From Actinomadura fibrosa (GTDB lineage: Bacteria > Actinomycetota > Actinomycetes > Streptosporangiales > Streptosporangiaceae), in the NCBI RefSeq assembly GCF_900659615.1, contig NZ_CAACUY010000048.1:1-51108 (forward strand): 51,108 bases of DNA, given 5' to 3'. Shown in pieces: positions 23,793 through 29,652 of this stretch (position 1 is its first letter; every line of letters starts with the position of its first letter). The notes under the pieces are model-generated. The model saw only the letters and a program-made list of their open reading frames with translations. It was not told where the DNA came from and did not search any database. A program made the translations under genes and the position numbers.

Positions 23793-24722
23793 ATGCCGAC
23801 GCAAGAGCATGACGTACCGGCTGAAATCTTCCGATGGCGGCCTAAGCTGGCCGCGGGGATTCTGGCTGGAATGGGAATATCGATCTCGGACGTCCGGGAT
23901 GCCCGGGATGTTTCCGAGTCCTTCACCGACCTCAAGACAAAGGAGTACAAGGGTGACGTAGCCATCGTCCTGAACACCGCCCGCGGGGACCTGGGCGTCA
24001 TCGTCGAGGTCCAGCGCCGCAAGGCCGACGACAAGCAGTGGACCTGGCCGCTCTACATCGCGACCCTCCGCAACCGGCAGCGCTGCCCGGTGATCCTGCT
24101 GGTGATCGCCCCCGACCCCGCGGTCGCCGAGTGGTGCGCCCAGACCATCGACATCGGCCATCCCGGCCACAGCCTGACCCCGCTCGTTCTCGGTCACGAC
24201 CACGTTCCGGTGATCGAGGATCCCCAAGAGATCGTCGCAAATCCGGCCATGGGAGTCGTGTCCGCACTCTTCCACGGCTCCGGCCAGCGCAGCGCGAGCG
24301 TGCTGCGGGCCATCGTCGGCGGGTACGACCTGCTCGCCGAGAAGAGCACCGATCAAGCCGGCCGGTACTATGACTTCGTGCTGGCGGTACTTCCCGCGGA
24401 GGAGCGCAGGACCTTGGAGGCCATGGTGATGACCGAATCGCGTTACTACTCCGTCCCCTTCCGCGAGGCTGAAGCCAAGGGGTGGGCCAAGGGGGAGGCC
24501 GAGGGAAGGGCCGAGGGAGAGGCCAAGGGAAGGGCCGAGGGAGAGGCCAAGGGGGAGGCCAAGGGGAGGGCTGCTGATGTGCTGGAGATCCTCGAAGTGC
24601 GGGAGATTCCGGTGACGGACGCGCAGCGGGAGCGCATCGTCGAGTGCTCTGATCCGACCGTCCTCAAGGGCTGGGTGCGGCGGGCGGTGGTCGTCGAGAC
24701 GGCTGAGGAACTGTTCGGCTGA
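23793..24722 (+). CDS. Rpn/PD-(D/E)XK nuclease-like protein with charged repeat tail
   Basis: 309 residues from the ATG at 23793. It resembles a large paralogous family in Streptomyces and relatives, recognised from memory of its layout: EIFRWRPKLAAGILAG at the N-terminus, GDVAIVLN and GVIVEVQRRKD-like strands, WTWPLYIATLRNRQRCPVILLVI, and a C-terminal VRRAVVVETAEELF. Asp in GDVAI and Glu-x-Gln in EVQ fit a PD-(D/E)XK core as in RpnA-type proteins. Residues ~228-260 are AKGEAEGRAEGE-type repeats. The upstream 150 bp are AT-rich for this window. DNA cleavage is inferred, not shown. Confidence 0.65.
   Translation: MPTQEHDVPAEIFRWRPKLAAGILAGMGISISDVRDARDVSESFTDLKTKEYKGDVAIVLNTARGDLGVIVEVQRRKADDKQWTWPLYIATLRNRQRCPVILLVIAPDPAVAEWCAQTIDIGHPGHSLTPLVLGHDHVPVIEDPQEIVANPAMGVVSALFHGSGQRSASVLRAIVGGYDLLAEKSTDQAGRYYDFVLAVLPAEERRTLEAMVMTESRYYSVPFREAEAKGWAKGEAEGRAEGEAKGRAEGEAKGEAKGRAADVLEILEVREIPVTDAQRERIVECSDPTVLKGWVRRAVVVETAEELFG
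24472..24572 (+). repeat. In-gene 12/18-bp repeats coding for Glu/Lys-Gly-Glu-Ala runs
   Basis: Short units GGCCGAGGGAAGGGCC, GGCCAAGGGGGAGGCC and variants recur in the Rpn-like gene and stay in frame. The encoded tract alternates AxGEAxGRA and is probably an extended charged helix whose length can change by slippage. Confidence 0.7.
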
Positions 24723-24735
24723 GTCGTTGACGGGC

Positions 24736-24770
24736 GGGGTCCGCATCCTTCGGGGTGCGGGCCCCGTTTC
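24736..24770 (+). terminator. Terminator after the Rpn-like gene
   Basis: 13-nt arms (24736-24748 and 24753-24765, with G-U pairs) close on a TTCG tetraloop and are followed by GTTTCG. It lies 13 bp after the stop. Confidence 0.8.
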
Positions 24771-24879
24771 GTGTCCGCGGAGGGTGAGGTGGGTCACCGG
24801 GAGGGGGCATTGCAGGGGCCGGACGGGCGGGATAGCGTACTGGACTGTTCGTCAATAAGCCTCCAGGGTCGGGGGAGCC

Positions 24880-25758
24880 ATGGCCGTTCAGTCGCAGGAG
24901 CCGGAGAACCTCGTCCTTCGGGCCCGGGACGTGCGCTTCGACTGGACGGGCGTGCCGCTGCACTGGATCCCCGGCGATCCGGTGGCCACGCACCTGATCA
25001 ACGTGCTGCACCTGCTGCTTCCCGCCGGGGAGGAGTGGTTCGTCCGGGTGTTCAAGGAGGCCGTCCCGTACATCAGGGACGACCGGCTCCGCGAGGACGT
25101 GCTCGGCTTCATCGGGCAGGAGGCCGTGCACGCCGCGTCCCATGACGGGGTGCTCGACCACTTCATGGAGCAGGGCCTGGACGTGCGGCCGTTCGTCCGG
25201 CAGGTCGAGTTCGTCTTCGAGGGGCTGCTCGGCGACCGGGGGCTCACCGGGGACCGCGCGCAGGCGTGGCTGTTCGAGCGGATCTCCGTCATCGCGGCGA
25301 TCGAGCACTTCACCGGCGTGCTGGGCGACTGGATCCTCAACGCGGAGGCGCTGGACGAGGCGGGCGCCGATCCGATGATGCTCGACCTGCTGCGCTGGCA
25401 CGGGGCCGAGGAGGTCGAGCACCGGCACGTGGCGCACGATCTCTACATGCATCTCGACGGCCGGTACGGCGCCCGGCTCCGCGCCATGGCGCAGACGATC
25501 ACGATGCTGGCGGCGCTGTGGCACCGCGGGCACAGGTTCCTCATGGCCGCCGACCCCGTCGTCCAGGGACGGGTCAAGGGCGGCTTGCGTCATCTGCGGC
25601 GGACGGGGCCCGCGGGCCTGACCCCCGACCGGCGGATGGTCGGACGGTCGGTGGTGCGCTACCTGAGGCGGTCGTACAGTCCGCTCGGCGAGGGGTCCAC
25701 GAGCCAGGCGCTGGCGTACCTCGCCTCGTCGCCCGCCGCGCGGGCGGCGCTGCGATGA
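24880..25758 (+). CDS. PF10118-type metal-dependent protein (ferritin-like di-iron candidate)
   Basis: 292 residues. QEAVHAASHD, AIEHFTG and GAEEVEHRHVAHD give the repeated Glu/His pattern (E-x3-H, E-H, EE-x2-H) seen in the 'predicted metal-dependent hydrolase' family PF10118, whose helical ligand pattern resembles ferritin-like di-iron proteins. The next gene, overlapping by ATGA, is a flavin/NAD/[2Fe-2S] reductase, which suits an electron-requiring oxygenase or desaturase more than a hydrolase. The substrate is unknown. RBS is CCAGGGTCGGGGGAGCC. Confidence 0.75.
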   Translation: MAVQSQEPENLVLRARDVRFDWTGVPLHWIPGDPVATHLINVLHLLLPAGEEWFVRVFKEAVPYIRDDRLREDVLGFIGQEAVHAASHDGVLDHFMEQGLDVRPFVRQVEFVFEGLLGDRGLTGDRAQAWLFERISVIAAIEHFTGVLGDWILNAEALDEAGADPMMLDLLRWHGAEEVEHRHVAHDLYMHLDGRYGARLRAMAQTITMLAALWHRGHRFLMAADPVVQGRVKGGLRHLRRTGPAGLTPDRRMVGRSVVRYLRRSYSPLGEGSTSQALAYLASSPAARAALR

Positions 25759-26792
25759 CGATCCCTCCCGACCTGCGGGGACGGCGGCGGCGCGATCCCT
25801 TCTGGGTGGCCGTGAACGCGGTGTACAACGGCGTGCAGCGGGTGCGCGGGCTGCGCGAGCCCGTCCTGCCGGATGTCCGGCCGGTCGATCGGACGCTGCG
25901 CCTCACGGTGGTGGGAGTGCGTCCGGAGGCCGAGGACGTGGTGAGCGTCCGGTTCGGTGCGGTGGACGGACGTCTCCTGCCGCGCTGGCAGCCCGGTTGC
26001 CATCTGGACGTGACGCTTCCGTCCGGGCGGCGGCGTCAGTACTCGCTGTGCGGTGATCCCGCGGACCGGCGGACGTACCGGATCGCGGTCAGGCGGCTGC
26101 CCGGCGGTGACGGCGGCTCGGTCGAGGTGCACACGCTCAGGCCGGGGGCGGTGGTCACCTCGCAGGGCCCGCGCAACGCGTTCCCCTTCCTCGCGAGCGA
26201 GCGGTATCTCTTCGTCGCGGGAGGTATCGGGATCACGCCCATCCTGCCGATGGTGAAGGCGGCGGACCGGGCTGGTGCCGACTGGCGCCTGCTGTACACC
26301 GGCCGCACCCGTGCCTCGCTTCCGTTCCTGGACGAGTTGCCCGCCGGGCTCGTGACCGTCCGGACGGACGACGAGCACGGCCTGCCCAGCGGCACGGACC
26401 TGGTCGGGGACGTCGGGGACGGCACCGCCGTGTACTGCTGCGGACCCGCGCCGATGATCGAGAGCGTCCGGGCGAGCGTGCCCGAGGGTGCCGCGCTGCA
26501 CTTCGAGCGGTTCGCGCCGCCGCCCGTCATCGGCGGCGAGCCGTTCGAGATCGAGCTGCGGCGCAGCGGGCGGACGGTCGCCGTGCCCGCCGACCGGTCC
26601 GCGCTCGACGCGATCCGGGACGTGCTGCCGGGGGTGGCGTACTCGTGTCGGCAGGGCTTCTGCGGCACCTGCCGCACCGCGGTGCTCGCGGGGGAGGCGG
26701 ACCTGTGCTCGCCCGCCGACCGGGACGCCGGCTCCATGCTGATCTGCGTGTCCCGCGCGTCCGCAGGTGGACGGATCACCCTCGACCTCTGA
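25755..26792 (+). CDS. Ferredoxin-NAD(P)H-type reductase with C-terminal [2Fe-2S] domain
   Basis: 345 residues, phthalate-dioxygenase-reductase order: flavin domain (RQYSLCGDPAD), NAD domain (FVAGGIGITPILPM, YCCGPAPMI) and plant-type [2Fe-2S] ferredoxin at the C-terminus (CRQGFCGTC, then a further Cys in MLICVSRA). RQYS fits FMN binding. It passes electrons from NAD(P)H to a partner oxygenase. Translation is coupled to the PF10118 gene (ATGA at 25755-25758), making that protein the prime partner; the P450 at 29653 is an alternative. Confidence 0.9.
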   Translation: MTIPPDLRGRRRRDPFWVAVNAVYNGVQRVRGLREPVLPDVRPVDRTLRLTVVGVRPEAEDVVSVRFGAVDGRLLPRWQPGCHLDVTLPSGRRRQYSLCGDPADRRTYRIAVRRLPGGDGGSVEVHTLRPGAVVTSQGPRNAFPFLASERYLFVAGGIGITPILPMVKAADRAGADWRLLYTGRTRASLPFLDELPAGLVTVRTDDEHGLPSGTDLVGDVGDGTAVYCCGPAPMIESVRASVPEGAALHFERFAPPPVIGGEPFEIELRRSGRTVAVPADRSALDAIRDVLPGVAYSCRQGFCGTCRTAVLAGEADLCSPADRDAGSMLICVSRASAGGRITLDL

Positions 26793-26948
26793 TCCCGGCG
26801 GAAGCGGGGCGGAGGGCTTCCCACCTCGGATGACGGCCGTCCGGACGGGGCGGGCCGAAGGAGTGGGGAGTCGTGCTTCCCGGGCCACGCCCGGCGCCCG
26901 GATATGCCACGCTTGGGGGGCTTGGTTCCCATTCCGAGGAGTACGTCC

Positions 26949-28511
26949 GTGCCGGATACCGAACTGCCGGGTCTCATCGGCCCCTACCGGGTGGTGGACC
27001 GGCTCGGCGAGGGCGGGATGGGCACCGTGTACGTCGGGCTGGACCGCTCGGGCCGCAAGGTCGCCATCAAGGTGATCAGGCGGGAGTTCGCGGCGGACCG
27101 GCAGTACCGGGCGCGGTTCGAGGCGGAGGTGTCGGCGGCGCAGCGGGTCCGGCCGTTCTGCACGGCGCCCGTCCTCGACGCCGACCCCACGGCCGACCCG
27201 CCGTACCTCGTGACCGAGTTCGTCAACGGGCCCAGCCTCGACGACGCGGTCGTGAAGGACGGGCCGCTGCGCGGCGCCGACCTGGAGGCGGTCGCGGTCG
27301 GGATCGCGACCGCGCTGACCGCCATCCACGACGCGGGCGTCGTGCACCGCGACCTCAAGCCCGCGAACGTGCTGCTGTCCACGTTCGGGCCGCGGGTCAT
27401 CGACTTCGGCATCGCCCGCTCGATGGACGGGACGCGGCTGACCGCGACGGGCGGCATCATCGGCACGCCCGCGTTCATGGCGCCGGAGCAGTTGTACGGG
27501 CAGGGCGCGACCCCGGCGTCCGACGTGTTCGCCTGGGGCGCGACCGTCGCGTTCGCCGCCTGCGGCAGGCCGTGCTTCGGCGGCAACTCGATCCCGGCGA
27601 TCATTCACCGGATCGTCAGCGGCGAGCCGGACCTCACCGGGCTGAGCGGCACCCTGCTGAGCACGGTGCGGGCGGCGCTCGCCAAGGACCCGGCGGACCG
27701 GCCGTCCGCCCAGGCCGTGCTCGACCGCCTGATCTCCAGCGGAGCGTCCCGCCAGCAGGCGCCGGGGCCGGGGCCGCGCACGGGGGTCTTCCCCGCGCCC
27801 TCCCAGGTCAAGCCGCCGACGTCCTCCTCGGTCAAGCCGCCTACGTCTTCCTCGGTCATGCCGGGTGTGTCCTCCACGCCTTCCTCGTCGTCGCGTTCGG
27901 CGGCGCCCTCTTCGGGGTCGTCCGCGCAGCCTCCGGCGACGTCCGGGCCGCCGCCGTCGCCGGCGCTCGCGACCGGTGAGGCGGAGGCGCTGGTCGAGCG
28001 CCAGTACCGGCAGGCCGCGCAGGCGGGCGATCCGGCCGCGATGCGCAACCTGGCCATCCTGCTCAGCCAGCAGGGGCGGACGGCGGAGGCGGAGACCTGG
28101 AACCAGTACGCCAACGCGGTGGCGGCCCGCGCCGGGACCTATCCGCAGAGCGGCGGCTACGGCGCCTACGGCGCGCAGACCCGGCCGCCGCACCTCGCCG
28201 GAACGCAGACGCCTCACCTGGCGGGTACGCAGGCCCCCCACATGGGGCCCGCGGTGCACCCGCACGCTAAGGCGCGCTACAACCACGCCGCGATCTACTC
28301 GCTGTCGTTCGGGCTGGTCGGCCTGATCACGTGCGGGCTGCCGTCCATTCCGGCGATCGTCGCGGGGCACATGGCGTGGGTCAAGATGCGGCGGACCGGC
28401 GAGCGCGGCATGGGCATGGCGGTCACCGGGATCGCGCTGGGCTGGATCATGGTGGCGTTCTGGGCGCTGGTCGCGTTCGGCTGGTCGCTCCCGGACGAGC
28501 CCGCCCCCTAA
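26949..28511 (+). CDS. Serine/threonine protein kinase with DUF4190-like membrane tail
   Basis: 520 residues from the GTG at 26949 (GAGGAG upstream). Kinase domain 12-270: GEGGMG (20-25), Lys41, HRDLKPAN with catalytic Asp135, DFG (152-154), GTPAFMAPE. A Ser/Pro-rich linker follows with two VKPPTSSS copies, then a Sel1/TPR-like helical piece (RQYRQAAQAGDPAAMRNLAILLSQ, written here as a description of ~350-375), PHLAGTQ repeats, and two membrane helices with the DUF4190 look (GLVGLITCGLPSIPAIV, GIALGWIMVAFWALVAF). It probably signals from the membrane. The substrate is unknown. Confidence 0.92.
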   Translation: MPDTELPGLIGPYRVVDRLGEGGMGTVYVGLDRSGRKVAIKVIRREFAADRQYRARFEAEVSAAQRVRPFCTAPVLDADPTADPPYLVTEFVNGPSLDDAVVKDGPLRGADLEAVAVGIATALTAIHDAGVVHRDLKPANVLLSTFGPRVIDFGIARSMDGTRLTATGGIIGTPAFMAPEQLYGQGATPASDVFAWGATVAFAACGRPCFGGNSIPAIIHRIVSGEPDLTGLSGTLLSTVRAALAKDPADRPSAQAVLDRLISSGASRQQAPGPGPRTGVFPAPSQVKPPTSSSVKPPTSSSVMPGVSSTPSSSSRSAAPSSGSSAQPPATSGPPPSPALATGEAEALVERQYRQAAQAGDPAAMRNLAILLSQQGRTAEAETWNQYANAVAARAGTYPQSGGYGAYGAQTRPPHLAGTQTPHLAGTQAPHMGPAVHPHAKARYNHAAIYSLSFGLVGLITCGLPSIPAIVAGHMAWVKMRRTGERGMGMAVTGIALGWIMVAFWALVAFGWSLPDEPAP

Positions 28512-28535
28512 CCGCGGCGGATATTGCGTTGCGGG

Positions 28536-28557
28536 CGGTGCCGGTGCGCTGGCACCG
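28536..28557 (+). terminator. Hairpin after the kinase gene
   Basis: CGGTGCC (28536-28542) pairs with GGCACCG (28551-28557) over an 8-nt loop, 25 bp after the kinase stop. A second perfect hairpin, GCCCGTC-gag-GACGGGC, sits at 28570-28586 in the leader of the 23-codon ORF. Confidence 0.5.
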
Positions 28558-28615
28558 TAGAGGACGTCAGCCCGTCGAGGACGGGCGACACGAGACTTCG
28601 GGAGGAGGACCGGCC

Positions 28616-28687
28616 ATGGCACTCGCACAGCTCCGTTATCGACTGCCCCAGGCGTCGCCCGCGCGCCCCGGCCGGTATTCCCTCTAG
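28616..28687 (+). CDS. 23-codon ORF with strong ribosome binding site, upstream of the tRNA cluster
   Basis: ATG at 28616, TAG at 28685-28687; begins MALAQLRYRLPQ and ends GRYSL. GGGAGGAGG (28599-28607) is a near-ideal Shine-Dalgarno at correct spacing. Codon use is unlike its neighbours: two TAT (no TAC), two GCA, one CGA and one CGT in 23 codons. Leu codons are CTC x3 and CTG x1. These, plus TAT, are exactly the codons read by the anticodons GAG, CAG and GTA of the three tRNA-like genes that begin 46 bp downstream. It could be a leader peptide or a ribosomal peptide substrate. No homologue is recognised. Confidence 0.5.
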   Translation: MALAQLRYRLPQASPARPGRYSL

Positions 28688-28732
28688 AACTGGCCGAGCC
28701 GCAGCGAGTGACGCCGCCTCGCGACCCATCAT

Positions 28733-28806
28733 GCGGCTCTACTCCAATTGGCAGAGAGGCCACTTTCAGGAAGTGGATGTTCCGGGTTCGAGTCCCGGGA
28801 GCCGTA
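28733..28806 (+). tRNA. Non-canonical tRNA, anticodon CAG (Leu codon CTG), short variable loop
   Basis: Acceptor GCGGCTC/GAGCCGT (G1-U72 wobble), 3-bp D stem CTC/GAG with loop CAATTGGCAGA, anticodon stem CCACT/AGTGG with loop TTCAGGA (T33 and a purine at 37, anticodon CAG), 5-nt variable loop ATGTT, T stem CCGGG/CCCGG with TTCGAGT, discriminator A. CCA is not encoded. Normal bacterial tRNA-Leu is class II with a long variable arm; this one is class I. It may be a special-purpose tRNA or a decayed copy, but the T and anticodon arms are intact. Confidence 0.75.
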
Positions 28807-28811
28807 CGCAT

Positions 28812-28884
28812 GCCCCTGTAGTCCAACGGCAGAGACGGCAGCATGAGGTGCTGTGCGATGCGGGTTCGAATCCTGCCAGGGGTA
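28812..28884 (+). tRNA. Non-canonical tRNA, anticodon GAG (Leu codon CTC), short variable loop
   Basis: Only 5 bp after the first. Acceptor GCCCCTG/CAGGGGT (again G1-U72), D stem GTC/GAC with loop CAACGGCAGA, anticodon stem GCAGC/GCTGT with loop ATGAGGT (anticodon GAG), variable loop GCGAT, T stem GCGGG/CCTGC (one G-U) with TTCGAAT, discriminator A. It shares the odd 3-bp D stem, G1-U72 pair and short variable loop with its neighbour although the stem sequences differ, so the pair shows a conserved architecture with covarying stems. Confidence 0.75.
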
Positions 28885-28887
28885 CGA

Positions 28888-28915
28888 CGCGGTTCCCGTC
28901 CGGACGGGGACCGCG
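28888..28915 (+). other. Hairpin between second and third tRNA genes
   Basis: CGCGGTTCCCGTCC (28888-28901) is complementary to GGACGGGGACCGCG (28902-28915) with one G-U pair. It may be a processing signal for the tRNA precursor or a partial terminator. Confidence 0.55.
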
Positions 28916-28916
28916 A

Positions 28917-28999
28917 GGGGCGGCGCCGACGCGGGAGAGTCGGGCCTGGCTGTAACCCAGGTGCCTCGCGCTGAGTGGGTTCGAATCCCACCCGCCCCA
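28917..28999 (+). tRNA. tRNA-Tyr-like (anticodon GTA), class II with atypical D and variable arms
   Basis: Acceptor GGGGCGG/CCGCCCC perfect, anticodon stem CCTGG/CCAGG with loop CTGTAAC (anticodon GTA), 13-nt variable region, T stem GTGGG/CCCAC with TTCGAAT, discriminator A, no encoded CCA. The variable region suits tRNA-Tyr, but position 8 is C rather than the near-universal T, the D arm is best drawn as a long CCGAC/GTCGG stem, and the variable arm forms no good helix. It is therefore unlikely to be the main cellular tRNA-Tyr. Confidence 0.7.
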
Positions 29000-29020
29000 C
29001 CGGCCGGTCCGGGACGCCGT

Positions 29021-29065
29021 TTGCCAGCGACCCGGTGCTGAACTAATGTCTGGACATGTGTCCAG
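29021..29065 (+). promoter_or_regulatory. Autoregulated leaderless promoter-operator of the TetR gene
   Basis: -35 TTGCCA (29021-29026), 17-bp spacer, -10 TAATGT (29044-29049), then CTGGACA-TG-TGTCCAG (29050-29065). The GTG start at 29058 lies 9 bp after the -10 and within the palindrome, exactly as in the ALDH promoter. Repressor binding would cover the transcription start. Confidence 0.8.
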
Positions 29066-29642
29066 TGAACAGCGGCTGACGACCGAGCCCACCCGGCGCC
29101 GCCTCACCGAGCGGCAGGCCGACACGGTGCGGCGGCTGACCGACGCGGCCGTGGCCGAGGTGCGCGAGACGGGCTACGAGGGCCTGACGGTCCGGAACGT
29201 GGCCCGGCGCGCGGGGGTGGCCCCGGCGACCGCCTACACCTACTTCGCGTCGAAGAACCACCTCATCACCGAGGTGTTCTGGCGGCGGCTCAGCGCGCTC
29301 CCCCCGGTCGAGGCGGGCGGTCCGCCGGCCGGGCGCGTGGTCGCGGTGCTCCGCGAGATCGCCCTGCTCGTCTCGGACGAGCCGGAGCTCGCGGCGGCCT
29401 GCACCACGGCGATGCTCGGCACCGACCCCGACGTCCGCGAGCTGCGGGAGCGCATCGGCATCGCGATCCGCGACCGGCTCCGCGCGGCGCTGCGCGAGCT
29501 GGACGACCCGAAGGTCCTCGGCGCGCTGGAGCTGGCCTACGTCGGCGCGCTCGTGCACGCGGGCATGGGCTACACGTCCTACGCCCGGATGGCCGACCGG
29601 CTGGCCGAGATGGCCGAGCTCATCCTTCCCGACCCCGAATGA
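29058..29642 (+). CDS. TetR/AcrR family repressor
   Basis: 194 residues from the GTG at 29058. An ATG at 29046 is in frame, but the predicted -10 box overlaps it, so the mRNA would not contain it. N-terminal HTH: TDAAVAEVRETGYEGLTVRNVARRAGVAPATAYTYF-type sequence with YTYFASKNHL typical of TetR. The C-terminal ligand domain is helical and unassigned. It probably represses itself, the adjacent P450 (10 bp downstream) and the ALDH operon, all linked by the shared operator. A fatty, terpenoid or aromatic ligand from that pathway is a reasonable guess. Confidence 0.9.
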   Translation: MSSEQRLTTEPTRRRLTERQADTVRRLTDAAVAEVRETGYEGLTVRNVARRAGVAPATAYTYFASKNHLITEVFWRRLSALPPVEAGGPPAGRVVAVLREIALLVSDEPELAAACTTAMLGTDPDVRELRERIGIAIRDRLRAALRELDDPKVLGALELAYVGALVHAGMGYTSYARMADRLAEMAELILPDPE

Positions 29643-29652
29643 GGTGACGGCC

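Noticed and set aside
24810..24856. Third TetR operator upstream of the PF10118 gene
   Set aside because: TTGCAG-17-TAGCGT followed by CTGGACTGTTCGTC resembles the module, but only the CTGGAC half-site matches; too degenerate to claim.
24664..25593. Long minus-strand ORF opposite the PF10118 gene
   Set aside because: Composition is His/Asp/Val/Pro-rich shadow coding; the plus strand has clear family motifs, RBS and coupling to the reductase.
28733..28999. Integrated element using the tRNA cluster as att site
   Set aside because: No integrase gene and no duplicated tRNA 3' end were seen in the window.
25659..29000. 1113-residue minus-strand ORF
   Set aside because: It spans the PF10118, reductase, kinase and tRNA genes antisense and shows no family motif; a GC-driven shadow.
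28766..29125. Minus-strand ORF with GWDSNP, GFEPAS and LEPGT motifs
   Set aside because: These phrases are the antisense translation of tRNA T-arms (GGTTCGAATCC), a classic artefact.
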